From assembly GCF_021134715.1 (NCBI RefSeq), contig NC_060026.1, positions 5,571,001 through 5,635,000 on the forward strand: a stretch of DNA of 64,000 nucleotides. Direction: 5' to 3'. Positions 21,801 through 34,535 of the stretch are shown piece by piece; the first letter of the stretch is position 1; every line of letters begins with the position of its first letter. The translations under genes were made by a program, and so were the position numbers. Under the pieces are notes generated by a model, which did not search any database, was not told where the DNA came from, and saw nothing but the letters and a program-made list of their open reading frames with translations. This stretch comes from Daphnia pulex (lineage: Eukaryota > Arthropoda > Branchiopoda > Diplostraca > Daphniidae).

Positions 21801-23648
21801 TCGGTTATCTGATGGCCATGGTGCAAGGTGAATAAAAAATGTGTAGTGTTTAAATTGTATGTAAATTTCCTTGACTGGATCACGACAATTTCCCAAACTT
21901 TTTTTTCCTCGTTGCGCTCTTTCCGTGTCTGATGACGGTAAGAATATTTATTTTGTCTCCCTTTGCAATAAAGAGCTTTATTGCTAGTGATTTGAAAAAA
22001 AAAATACGTTTCAGAAACGTGAGAGCCCAATGACTAGTTTTACAATTTAAAACACTAGTTTTGTCAGCTAATATAGGCCTAAATATGCTAAAATAGCAAA
22101 AAAATCAATCATAAATAAAGATCTCAAGATGAATTCTTTTGAAGAAAATAGTGACAGTCCAAATTTAATTCTTGAAAATTTGCCATTTGTTTTTTTTTTA
22201 CTTGCTTATTATCATATCAACGCTTTGTCGTGTATTTTTTTATTAATAACTCGAAATTTTAATTAGTTTAACTTTCTGTTCGCTGCAACTGTTCTATTAC
22301 CCAATAAATTTTAGATGTCGTTTAATCTAAAGATGTTTTTAATCTTAGAGTAAAGTGCTTTTTTAAGAAGTACGAACATACAATGAATCAGCATTTTTTT
22401 GCAGTGCTCCTTAGACCTTAGTGTAGGATATTGGGCACTTAATATTTTGTAAACGCTATTTTGGTTTGTAATATTTAATTGTTCTTATGTGATTGAAGTC
22501 CCTGAACTCTTGTATGAGAAAAAGTTACATTAAAACAAGTTAAACATGGGAAAATTTCAAATTATTGATTAAAACCGACATTCCAGTCCCTTCCCTTTCC
22601 TGTCTAACTCTGCACAGTACATAATAACTCAATTTTGAAAAAGTAACAAATTTGAAAACTATCGGTGGGTGTGTGCGACCAAAAAGCAAGAAGCGAAAAC
22701 CCAAGTTCAAAGGACAACTCGACTGTAAAAATCTAACTTTCATCTAGCACTAGAAACTAAAAAAAATAACTCTGTAGGAGTGATGGATAAATCCGAATAA
22801 AAGATAATTTTATCTGTCCCCGTAAACTAGAAAGAAAAAAAGAGGCATCTTTCTTCGCGGGGTTGTTTCTTTTAAAAATTTAAAAATTAATTCATGATTA
22901 CTTTTGTTGACAGAACCTAGATGGCAATCTAGATCAAGAGCCTAGGGCAAAAGGAAGGCAGGGTCAAATATTTGAAGGAAGAGAAATGTTGAAACGGAAT
23001 CAGGGCACAGAACCATTGCAGAACAGGTCAAGAGCGCGAAAACGGAGGGTTGTGATGAGTTTTTGTCTGGTTAACTGGCGTTTATAACTGTGTTAAATGT
23101 CATATGATCTTAGTGTGCCATTGCGGTGTGATGTTCTCGTGTCTCGAGTGAATAAAAATGTAGACGAAAGGATTTTGTGAATTAGTGCTGTCCACTTGCA
23201 ACAGAGACTTCTGAAGGTTGTTTTGTTTTCAACGTATTCAATGCCTTTTTGTCTAATACAATTCAACGACTGGAAAAACAAAATGTACTTACATCTTTTC
23301 ATTTTTCCTAGGAAGAAAAGTGAATCGCAAAAACTCTCGGGGATACATTGACTTAAAAACTTAATTCGATCAATCAAAGTCCGATTACTCAATCTACGTC
23401 AACACAACACAAATTACATAGCACCTCTCACACATTTTGTTTGCACAAGTGAGCTTGAAAGAGACTCTACTCAAAATTTGTTACTTTAAATTGAATTATC
23501 ACTAATTAAACACGGATGTCGCCAACACTATGGATTATCACTTCTGGTCCGTCAGTCGTTTGCCATTAGACGGAGTTACTGTTATTTTTACATTTACTTG
23601 TCCAATCACACAATTGTCTCAATTATTTGATGCACCACCGCCATCGTT
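18845..23648. other. 4.8-kb intergenic region, no gene seen
   Basis: Many open frames below 100 codons, none with a domain, splice pattern or codon bias I can support. An initiator-like CAGTTCAGTTAG near 21140 follows no clear TATA box. The last few hundred bases should hold the promoter of the ceramide glucosyltransferase gene, but no core motif stands out. Confidence 0.45.
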
Positions 23649-25353
23649 ATGTCACACTCTTACGTCGATTTCACCTGCCTAGTCGCAGCCGTAGCCGTTT
23701 TTGTTTTCTGGATCGGATACTGGTTCGTCCATGCTCTAGCAATTGCTTATGGGTAACGTATATTTTAATTCATTTCTAGATAACTGAAATAAATGCATAA
23801 TGTTTTCCATCCATAAAAGTATTATTGATCATTTCAGAAAATGGAAGTTGCATCACAAGAGCTGCAAGCTACCAATGGAAACACCATATCCGGCCGTTTC
23901 TATCCTGAAGCCGCTCACTGGAGTTGATGTTAATTTGTTTAGTAATCTCGAAACGTTTTTTACAATGGAGTATCCGGTGGTAGGTTTTCGATTGCCAAAA
24001 GATGGATTCGACAAAAATTTAATATAGAATTTGTTTTCTTATTTTTCCTTTCCAGTACGAATTACTTTTTTGTATCAGTGACGAAAGCGACCCGTCATTG
24101 ATGTTGGTCAAAAAGTTAATAGAGAAATACCCCAAAGTAGACGCCCGAATTTTTGTTGGTTAGTAACTTTCTAAGAACCTTTCTATTTAAAAATGTTAAT
24201 TTTTGAAATTCCAGGTGGCGAAAAAGTAGGCATCAATCCCAAAATAAACAATATTCAGCTTGGTTATGCTTCTGCCAAATACGAATTATTTATGATCTCA
24301 GATGCTGGTGTTCGTAGTAAGTATTTTTTTGTTTTTGTGAAATTTTAAAACGTATGCTTAACCTACGATGTTTCTTAGTGAAAGAAGACACGCTTCTTGA
24401 TATGGTACAACATTTGAAAGAAGATGTTGGATTAATTCACCAAATGCCATTCGTATGTGACCGCGACGGGTTCCCAGCCGTCTTAGAGAAAGTAAGTTGT
24501 TTTATTTCCAATTAAATTATTTATGCATCGTCTACTATGGTGATTTGTGGAACTCACTTTTTTTATATTCACAATCTATTAGATTTATTTTGGAACAGCC
24601 CATGCTCGAATCTATTTGGCAGCTGATTTCGCAGGAGTTAATTGTGCTACGGGTATGTCGGCTTTGATGCGAAAGAAGCTGATTGACGACGCCGGTGGTC
24701 TTAAAGCATTTGGATGCTATTTGGCCGAAGACTTCTTTCTGGCCAAGGCTATTAAAGACCGTGGCTGGAAAATTGGCATTTGCAGCCAACCTGCGTGGCA
24801 GAATCCCGGCGTCTGCCACATACCCACTTTCCAGAAACGAATCATTCGTTGGGCAAAACTGAGAATTGCAATGGTTCCCAGCACAATTGTCTTTGAACCG
24901 CTTTCAGAGTGCATGTGAGGATTAGTAGCTACAATATTAAATGTCTGTTAATTTATTACCCAATCCAATGATTTATTTTTCAGGATGCTTGGTATCTTAG
25001 CTGCATGGTCCATTTATTGGCTGTTTGAATGTGATCCACTTGCAGTCTATTTATTGCACGTTCTTTTTTGGTTTTTGCTAGATTGGATTCTTCTTTCTAT
25101 TGTACAAGTAAATACTGACGCTTTCTTTTACTTTGAATAATCGATAAATTTTTATTATTTTTTGTTTTTACAGAATGGGCCGCTACCCTTCAGCAAGTTT
25201 GAATTTGTGCTAGGATGGTTTCTGCGAGAGCTGAGCGCACCTTTTCTGTTCCTCAATGCTCTGCTTCGACCAGCCATCCGCTGGAAAGCAGGAGTTTACC
25301 GCCTCAAGTGGGGAGGAGTTGTTGAGGAGATAAACCCTACTGTGAAACAGTGA
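23649..25353 (+). CDS. GlcT: Ceramide glucosyltransferase (GlcT-1/UGCG)
   Basis: Eight exons keep one frame: 23649-23752, 23838-23979, 24056-24158, 24215-24316, 24379-24491, 24583-24914, 24984-25107 and 25174-25353; 399 residues (human UGCG 394). It transfers glucose from UDP-glucose to ceramide on the cytosolic Golgi face, the first step of most glycosphingolipids. An N-terminal membrane anchor (about residues 8-30) is followed by a GT21 catalytic domain with [17 protein letters not shown] (D91 region), [14 protein letters not shown] (D146), AED (D238) and the R-x-x-R-W motif RIIRW (274-278), i.e. the D1, D2, D3, (Q/R)xxRW signature. Hydrophobic segments near 300-345 and 350-375 match the C-terminal membrane region. 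All expected catalytic motifs are present, so it should be functional. Confidence 0.95.
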
Positions 25354-26518
25354 CAAGTTTTCCGTATGACTTATGCGATTTATATCGCGAGCGATAACAA
25401 ACAGGGAACAATGAAAATCTTGTTTTTCAGTGTATTGATCAGTTTGATCACAAAGATAGTCGTACAGAAAGTTATGCGTCATCATTTTGCATTGATATCA
25501 GAGTTGTGACAATGAGTCAGAGTTATGACTCTTCGTGACCAAATAGCGTACATGCAGTTTGTAAAAGATAAAGAGAGTATCAATTTTAAACGTGAGTCAT
25601 CAATTACATGAAATATATGTCTATATATTGTTGGGGATTTTCATTTTTATTTATTTTGTTATACTTCTATTTGTTCCGTTAAAGTTTGACTACGATTTAT
25701 TAGGTCCCGGAGACCTTCGGGTGTTCGGGAGCTACTTTTTTATTTTGCTATTCCTTTTCCTCAAAGCCTATGTAAGATTCAATTTTTTATTCTTTTATAT
25801 GGCGAATTTTAAACTGAACTAATGTTTGCTTATCGGATTAATCAAATAGCTATAGATTTGTTACGGCAAAAACTCAAAATTTTGGAAAAAGTTTATTTAA
25901 GGTTTGGTAGTAAAAATTTTTTATTTTTTCAAGTGCATGCCCATAGGGATCACATCATTTGCCTAGCCGGCATAGCCCGTACCCTGACCTTCACTCCGCG
26001 ATATTGGTCCCCCACCTTATTAAGGAGAAACTGTCGTCGTCCTCGTCACCATTACTCTGTCGTAACGTACGGCACCAAAATTTCGGGATCTCATATCGAA
26101 ACTAAAGTGATTATACGTAGCTGTTCCCGCTTCCAACTCCCAGCAAGAAATTTGACGAATTTTCAAAGCTGATTAAAAATGAAAAACTAGCCTAGTAACT
26201 TGTTTGTTCAAATCCAAATCCAAAATCGTGCTGGGCCTGGGCGATTGATTAATATGTAACGATTGTAAAAGAGATGAAAGAATTTTTACTAATAAAAAAA
26301 TTACATATTTTTTCTTCCAATTATTTTGTGCTGTAAAGGGAAGGAAAGGAAGAACCATGGAAGAACGAGAGCAGGAGCCGCTAGATTTTAGGCGATTTTA
26401 GGGTTTAACAATTCATCTTTATTGAAAACCGGCAACTACTAGAGAATGTATACACATTTTTTGCAGTATTTTCTGAGTGTTTCGAGTTTCTGATCCGTTT
26501 TTTCTTGGTCTTGTAAAA
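25354..26518. other. Intergenic region between GlcT and the GANP-like gene
   Basis: Holds the GlcT 3' UTR and the promoter of the next gene. Frames at 25592-25822 and 25822-26172 show no recognisable domain. No repeat pair was found. Confidence 0.4.
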
Positions 26519-29500
26519 ATGAGATCTCAGAGTAGAAAACAACCTGCTCATGAAAATCATAGCAGCAAAAATGAAATTGCAAATTCTCAACAGGGCGAAG
26601 ATTCTGAAGCAGCTGTCAAACTGCCACAGAAAAAGAATCCCGTGTTTAGCGATGGATTACCAATGAACGTTAGTGTGGAACAACTAAAAGCTATTCTCAT
26701 CCAGCCAGCCCAAAATGTTGGAGATAGAGCAGTGTTACTTGATGCTAGAGATAGACTTGTACGTTTGATTAAAGATGCCAAGGATAAAAATATTAGTACC
26801 AAACGAGTCACCACTCTTAGTGGTACTTGTTTGGATATGTGCCCAGAGAAGGAAAGATATTCAAGAGCAGAGAAACATAGGCTTGCTCTTTATGAAATGC
26901 TGGTTTCTCCTGAAAAAATGGTATTGTGTTGTGTACTCATCAAAATTGTATGATTATTTACATACATGTTAAATCATTATTGACAGGAGTATGATGTGGA
27001 TCACCGATTGGCCGTAAAAGAATACTCCAGAAGCTCAGCAGATCAAGCAGAACCATTGGCTCATGAATTAAGGCCACTTCCAGTTTTACAAATGACAATG
27101 GATTACCTTATTGCAAAAATTGTTGATCGATGCAACAAACCAGGTGAAAATCTTGGTGATTGGTTTAACTTTTTATGGGATAGAATGAGGGGAATTCGAA
27201 AGGTAAAATAATTACATAATTATCACTCTGAATTGAAACATATGGGGTTTTTAATAATTTTATTCCTTTTCTATTTCTAGGACATAACTCAGCAAAGCTT
27301 ATGCGAAAAAGGATCCGTCGATTTGGTTGAAAAGTGTGCTCGGTTTCACATCCATTGCACATCGCGTTTGTGTGAATTGGATATGCAAGACTTTGATCAG
27401 AAAATCAACGATGAAAATCTTACCAAATGCTTACAAACACTCAAACATATGTATTACGATCTTTCCGTAAAAAACATATATTGTCCAAATGAGGCCGAAT
27501 TTAGAAGTTATGACGTCCTCCTGCACTTAAACGACGGTGAAATTTTAAGGTATATTAACTGAAGAAAAAGCAAGCCGTTTTTTTTTTTTTAACTTTTTCT
27601 TAAACTTTTTTTTAATATTATTGTAGAGAAGTACTACAGTTACGATCTGAGATCCGTGATTCGTACGAAGTTCGATCGGCCCTCGAATTTGTAAATACGT
27701 TAAACAGCCGTAATTACGTTCGCTTTTTCAAGTTGGCCAGATCTAACCGAGATTATTTACAATGCTGTCTACTTCAACGCTACTTTAATCAAATGCGTAA
27801 CCAGGCTTTTCAAATAATGGTACAGGCCTATGGGCCACCAAAAAAAGGCCAGGTATATTTACTTTGCTTATATCTCATGCATCTTTTTTGAAAGTTACTA
27901 CTGTAATTCTAATTTCCATTGTTTCGATATTGTCCTGTAGATGAAGCTGTTCAGTCTAATAAATCTTCTTGGTTATGAAGATGAAGAGGAAGCAGCGATT
28001 TGGTGCGATTACCATGGGTTACCCCTCGATCCTCAAAAAAAGACCGTAAAATTTGATCGTTCCAGCTTTATTGAACTTCCTGAAAAATTCCCTCCTATGC
28101 GGCGTTCTTCTCTCATTGAAAACAAGCGAACATCTTCTGTCAGCAACTGCATTGCCAAAAGCGGGGTACCTGAAGATCCTACCTTACATCATACTCCGCT
28201 GAACAGCTTCGACTGCAACGGTGTATTACTTCCAGAGGCATGGTTAACGGAAGATCAAGTTGAACTTGTTAAAGCGTCGCAGGTTCCAGCCGTCTCATCA
28301 ACCATCACTGCACCCACGTATACTTCCGTTCCACAAAACATGGTTGAAACTATGTCTGTTCGAGTTCGGAATGAATTAATAATTGCGACAGTAAACGAGA
28401 TCCTTGAAGAAATTGTTCAGAAAATAGTCGTTGAACAAATTAAAGTTAAAACTACTCATCGAATCTTCAGACAACTACTTGAGGAGTTTACGAGGTATTC
28501 CTGCTTCCGTTCAGCGGCCTTTTTCCCAGTTTCGTTTGATCTTACATTATCCAATTCATTAGAGATTTTTGCACGGAGCTGGCGAGTGAAGTTATGTCAG
28601 AGATTAAGACTGCAAAGTACCAGTTACAACACAAACTAGACCTGGAGCGTAAAGTTCGAGTTTTTTCAAGCAAGGTAACTTATTTTTACTATTTTTAATA
28701 AATTTTATTTTCTGTCTATTATTTTTATAAAGATTTTTGGCGATATTTTGGATTCCGTTATTTGCGAACAAGTGAAATACATTGGCGTTGAAGAAATTCA
28801 ATCCGCGACTCGCTTACGTGTTAACATCATGAAAGAAAAGCATGCCCGTCGAATGCTCGATGCGTTAGTAAATGAAATTATTACGGTCGAAAGCCGTGCA
28901 GTTGCCTCGGTTGTAGCGTCTGAAGCCATTGAAACAAGGTAAAAAAAAATATATATTATGTTTTATTAACTGAAAATATTTTTCTATGTTATTTCGTTTG
29001 TTTAGGGAAATAATGGTTTCACGAGTTTCAGAACTAGTTAAACAACTTAGAGTTCGTCGTTGGATTAGAAAATGGCGAAGATTTACGGCTTTGCAAATCC
29101 GTCGAAGAAAAGAAAAGCAAACATTTCCAGCTTGCCCTTCTCGTTTAGTATTTGATCAACAAATAGCTTCTTTGAAATCAAAAGGCGAGTCGCCGGGTGT
29201 GTCTTTAAAGCGCAAATCTCTTGTCGAACAAACCGTCTCTGTCAAACGCTGTAATTCTCTCTCTGGTAAGTGTTGCTACATATCATTATTGATCGCATTT
29301 CTGTTTTCAAATCTGTTTTTCTATTTTTAGACCTTCAATTTAATTTAAACAAGATTAACTCGTCATTAGAAGAAAAAATATTCGATTTATTTTTGCTTCT
29401 TGAGAAATTGCCTTGGAATTCTTTGGAAAGAAACCGCTCCTGGAAACTTGTTATTATGTCTATTGGGGATGAAAAAGTCGGAGATATTTTCCGTAAGTGG

Positions 29501-31380
29501 TTGGGCTTCTCCACAACAAAACGGACTAAAAACGGGGTAAGCCATTAAAATCGGTGCTATTATGTCATTTACTTAAAAAATTTACACATCTCTTTAGTGG
29601 GTGTATACTGAAACGAAAACCAATCAAAATCCTATCACGCTTTGCGTCCGTTTTGTGAATGGTTGTGACCAAATATTGGAATTTTTGCGAGGTGCAAACG
29701 CTTTTCTGGTGGTCTATGATCCTCTTTCAGAAGTGGAAAACACCTTAAAAAATCTGGCTCAGTTGGTTTTGCTGCACTCGAAGTATTTTCCGCTGTCCGT
29801 GGCTTCGATCGCGTCAAAAGATCATTCTCAAAAGATGGATCACGTGGTTCAAATTTTAAAGCCATGCTGTCACAAGAAACTAAGTTTTGATAAACCTGGT
29901 TTCGATAAATATTATGTTGTGAGTATTCAAACTTTTCCTCCAATGATAAGTAAACTATTATTTAATTTTCCCGCTTAGCTTACAGAACTTTTCTCGACCC
30001 TTTTTGAAGTCGGCCAAACCACCGTCATCCCGCCTTCTACTCGCTTAAGCACTACCACAGTTTGGGATCTGGCAAATAATTTTATTACTCACAAAGTCCT
30101 CCCGACAATTTACCGTGATATGCAACTGCGGTTGGAGTACAACCTTCCTCATCAGGTACAAGATTGTTTGTATTGAATTAATCTGAAACTTCGAATTGTC
30201 TTAACTTTTTCTTTTTCAGTCGTTATCTCACCTGCTTGATTTTAATAATCATGCCATCCAGAGCTTTCTTGAAAACATTGTGTTAGATTCTGAGCTCAGT
30301 CAAGTTCGTTGGCCGGCCTCAGAATTTGTTTGCATACCCCACCTTACTTTTCCTCCTACCAATTGGAACTCAAAATCATATCAAAACGAACTAAAACAGG
30401 TATGCGTTCTTACTTGTTGGTTGCATTCACATGTGAATCATCTAGTTTAATCTAAATACTCATTGCAGTCGCTTGAAAGATACTTGGTTCTCCCATTCTG
30501 GCATCCTAATGAGGACAGTTTTTTATCAGTGTGCGTTTCATTGCGCAACTATTGCGTCGATCTTTCTGTAGAAACAGATGTGACAGCGTTACTCTCGAGG
30601 TAAATCAAATGTGGTGTTGATTGCTTGACATAAATGATTTATTTATTTTTATTGCATTTTAGGGTTGATTCCATCTTGTTTCAGACTAAACAACGTTTTG
30701 AGAAAAATCATTCTAATCAAAATCTTCTCCAGAGTCACATCATACCTTGGACTGATATTTATCAAGTAGTTTTAGCAACATTAGACGGATTTTATTACTT
30801 CCACAATAATCTGTTTTTCTTCCAGGCCTGTATCGATTATCGGTTGCAAGCATTTGTCAATGAAGGGTCGAACAAATTAATGGGCTATTTTCCTCAAGCA
30901 TTTGACGAAATCCAGTCCGATCTGTCTTGGGTAAAGGCTAGAAGTTTTTTGGAACCCACAGGTTAGACAAAATCTATTATTACAACACTATACCATACTT
31001 ACATGAGCATGTTTTATTCGTCGACAGATCAACTATGTACGGAATTGAACGCTCAGCCATCAGATCGCGGAAAAATTTCGATATCCGCCAATCAACAACC
31101 CAAATCCCTTGATTTACCAGACAGTATTGCAACACTTTGTAGCGCCATCGCTGATTCTTCAAGACAAAGTCATGAAGAAAACAAACTTTTTGAAGCAATC
31201 CTCTTGCGTGTCCTTACTCCTGAAAAGAAATCACTCAAACGTTCACCGGCCAAGCAATCTTCCACAACGCCTGTTAGTATGGAGGATCACTTCGATTTGC
31301 TGGAAAGAAGACTGCAGCAATCTCGCTGTGAGAGCCAACAGTTTGAATCCTATTTAAAACGAGCGTTGGATGATGCTTGA
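26519..31380 (+). CDS. GANP/Xmas-type SAC3-domain protein of the TREX-2 complex
   Basis: Fifteen exons stay in frame: 26519-26920, 26987-27202, 27281-27549, 27627-27852, 27941-28494, 28563-28674, 28733-28938, 29006-29265, 29331-29536, 29598-29918, 29979-30155, 30220-30399, 30469-30599, 30663-30961 and 31028-31380; 1303 residues. The SAC3 domain starts at [13 protein letters not shown] (about 102-114) and runs through [41 protein letters not shown]-like text and [10 protein letters not shown]. The long C-terminal part resembles the MCM3AP/GANP tail. In metazoans this scaffold couples transcription to mRNA export at the nuclear pore. Compared with vertebrate GANP it lacks the N-terminal FG-repeat and RRM parts and is closer in layout to Drosophila Xmas. 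ATG 26519 was chosen because the longer frame begins at GTG. The penultimate exon contains a possible 60-nt in-frame intron (see findings). Confidence 0.9.
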
Positions 31381-31879
31381 AGACTTACGTGTAGCGCTAC
31401 TATTGCCATTATCAAAATGTTTGTGAAGTGGTAAATATAAATAATTTTTTTAACGAAGTAAGTACTCTGTAGTTTGAATACATTTTGTATTGAAATATTT
31501 TTTGCGCTCCTTGAGCAAAATTCTTTTTTTATTTGTTGTTGTTGTTATTAGTTGCTTCATAGTTTAAACTTGCGCATTCGACTGCTGACTCTTGTATGTA
31601 TATTGTCTTGTATAACCGAGAAGTATAGTTAGAGGGAGGCAAGGGGACCAGCCAAGCTAAGAGTTAATTGAATTACTGGAAGGTGTGCTTAAAGGCAGCG
31701 AAACTATCCCCCCCCCCCCTCCTTCACCCCACTCTAGGGTTTCACCGTTACTCCCTGATACGTCGTATCGTTACATTTGCGCTCCGTTTCAATTGAAAGT
31801 TGGGTCGAACGCAATCTGTTCGCCAGTCTGTCCGGCTTATGCATACTGTATGAGGCACAGTAGTTAATCACAGGCGTAA
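31381..31879. other. Short intergenic region
   Basis: GANP-like 3' UTR and upstream region of the first channel gene. A C run of about 10 lies near 31710. No gene seen. Confidence 0.45.
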
Positions 31880-34535
31880 ATGAAAACGATGTGGACTATA
31901 GAATGGTTCCAGATCGTTCTTCTCATCTTTGTCGCCCTTTTTGCTGAAAACCAAGCCGAGTAAGTTTTTACACTTTTGTCTTGTAGAGTCGAACAGCTGA
32001 ATGTGTTCTGTGTTAGAACAATCGATACAAGTGCAACTGTAATGCTAATCTTGAGCGGTACGACACCGTACGTATGCACGGTAGTACTACTGTAAAATAT
32101 CAAATTTAGTGTACAACATTGGAATATAAGAACAATGTGAGATTGAAATATTTAGTTATGATGCTTGTAGAATCTCATCTAATTATGGTTGTCGCTGATC
32201 GTTAAACAATCAGTTTGCACCAAGTTTACCAGCCAACAACTTCATTTTCGATGGGGCTGCAGTCAGTCACGTTCACAGTTCACAGTTAAAATTTCTTTAA
32301 TAGGGATGAAACAAGCTTGGTATTAACCGATATCTTGCCAAAGGATACTAAAACCTACGACAAAAATCGACCTCCAAAGTATTCCGGACAGCCAACAGTC
32401 GTAATATTTTCTATTTCGCGTTCTTGATCGATAAACCTATCTTTTCTTTTAAAATTGTTACCAAGGTTTATTTCCACGTAACAGTTCTGTCACTCGACAC
32501 CATCAATGAAGAATCAATGGTACAAGTTCCTGCAAAATTATTTTTATGCTAGTATAAATTTGATACTTTTTTCTTTGCAATGTGATGTTATAGACATATG
32601 TAGCGGACATATTTCTGGCACAAAGTTGGAGAGATCATCGTCTACGTTTACCCGAAAATATGACGTCTGAATATCGGTAAGAGGGAAAACCCTAAAAAGT
32701 TGTTTTCTTTTCTTTTTAAACTAATAGTGTAAGGTCCCCATACAATCCATACATATATTGAACCTAATAACTTACGAATTTTATTACGTCATTGGTATAG
32801 CTTCTCTTCTTTAGAATAACTGGTACCTTCTTCAGATTTAATTAAGTGCTGAGAAGTGAATTCCAACTGTAATAACAATTTGATATAATTTTTTTTATTT
32901 CAATAGAATTCTCGATGTCGGTTGGCTACAAAATATATGGCGGCCTGATGTCTTTTTCAAAAATGCCAAACAAGTCACATTTCACGAAATGAGTGTACCT
33001 AATCACTATCTGTGGCTTTATCACGACAAAACACTTATCTACATGGCCAAGTAAGTCGGCGGGGATTCCCTTCGCTTATATCATAATTCATCAACACTGT
33101 TTCCTTCAGACATATATGTCTTAAGATCCCTAAATGAATTAATGAGCTTTATAGTTCAGAGAACCTATACTAGCCCAATTGAATTAAATGAATTCATCCC
33201 TCATGATTGCATGTTTACAAGGTTGACGCTGGTTTTGTCCTGTGCCATGAAATTCGAATCTTATCCGCATGACACACAAATCTGTTCGATGCAAATCGAA
33301 AGCCGTAAGCTATTTTTTTTTCTAGCCAATTTGTTTTTGTTAATTACAATAAGTCACTGTGCACTTCATTTACATTTTATTTCATTAGTTTCTCACACGA
33401 CGTTTGATTTGGTGTTCAAGTGGAATCTGACTGATCCTCTAGTAACGAATCCTGATATCGAATTGCCTCAATTAGACATTGCCAAAAATTTCACGGAAGA
33501 TTGTACGTTGGAATATTCAACGGGTGAGTCATTTCTTCTTCGGAACTTATTGAAGCGTTTTTTGTTACAATTATTGACCATTCTTATTATTCATTCTAAA
33601 GGTAATTTCACCTGCCTGGCCGTGGTATTTAACCTTCGACGTCGATTAGGCTATCATTTATTTCATACGTACATCCCATCGGGACTGATTGTCGTTATGT
33701 CTTGGATTTCATTCTGGATCAAACCTGAAGCAATTCCTGCCAGGGTTACCTTAGGAGTGACATCGCTACTTACACTAGGTATATTCCTTCTTTAGCTTCA
33801 ATTTTTTTTCACGGGTTTTATTATTGCTCTCTATATATTCTATCTGTACACGTAATCCACAGCTACACAAAGTACGCAGTCACAAAGGTCACTGCCTCCC
33901 GTGTCTTACGTCAAAGCTATAGACGTATGGATGTCGTCATGCACTCTTTTCGTATTTATGTCTCTCATGCAATTCGCCGTAATATTTTTCTAAATGTTCA
34001 CTAAAAAAAAGGGTACAACTCAATCTATTCTTTTTTTTTAATAATCAACAAATAAATGGCACAGGTTTGCAATCACTTCATGGGAACCGGAACTCCCGCA
34101 AAACCAAAAGTGCTATCAGACGAAGAACTTCATAATAGTGGTCTTGATTCGGTGAGAATTTTTTTTTTCTTTTTTTTTTTTTTTTGTTGCTGGAGACTAT
34201 ACATTTGAAAAAAATATTATGTAACGTTTCCAATGCCATTGCTTGTTTTCCAGCCGGGTCATACCAATGGGCTACTACGCTTTCGGGCGAAATCCCCCAA
34301 TGCAGCAGAGCGGAGAACGACTCCCAAATATGTCACTTCTTGTTATGGTCGCGAGGTATGTTGCTATGTTATCTAATATTTGTTTCAGCATCCGCAAATG
34401 TAGTCTTTATAATTTACGCAGGTTGCGCTCTCCATAGACAAATGGTCGCGATTCACTTTTCCATTCGCATACTTGGTCTTTAATATTTTCTATTGGACCA
34501 CTTTTCTAGAAGATGTCAATGTCATCAACTTGTGA
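31880..34535 (+). CDS. Cys-loop ligand-gated chloride channel subunit, tandem copy 1
   Basis: Twelve exons in frame: 31880-31959, 32304-32400, 32466-32519, 32594-32676, 32907-33050, 33222-33304, 33389-33523, 33602-33778, 33863-33978, 34065-34151, 34254-34355 and 34422-34535; 423 residues. A signal peptide (about 1-26) leads into the ligand-binding domain with [27 protein letters not shown] and the Cys loop C160-x13-C174. A second cysteine pair, [12 protein letters not shown], is typical of inhibitory subunits. M1 begins at [12 protein letters not shown]. The M1-M2 linker reads IPAR, the PAR anion-selectivity signature, and M2 continues [14 protein letters not shown]. The M3-M4 loop is short. 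M4 and the C-terminus ([21 protein letters not shown]) end the protein. It resembles the arthropod pHCl-2/CG6927/CG7589 group more than GABA or glutamate receptors. The ligand cannot be told from sequence. Confidence 0.9.

Noticed and set aside
21639-22030. Overlapping minus-strand frames of 85-92 codons as a gene
   Set aside because: No domain, no splice partners, and one frame is interrupted by homopolymers; looks like chance.
23093-23392. 99-codon minus-strand frame upstream of GlcT
   Set aside because: No recognisable family and no supporting splice signals; probably promoter-region chance frame.
7479-23648. Search for tRNA, rRNA or CRISPR-like arrays
   Set aside because: No cloverleaf, no rRNA-like block and no regularly spaced short repeats; the CTAGGTA arrays are irregular and palindromic, unlike CRISPR.
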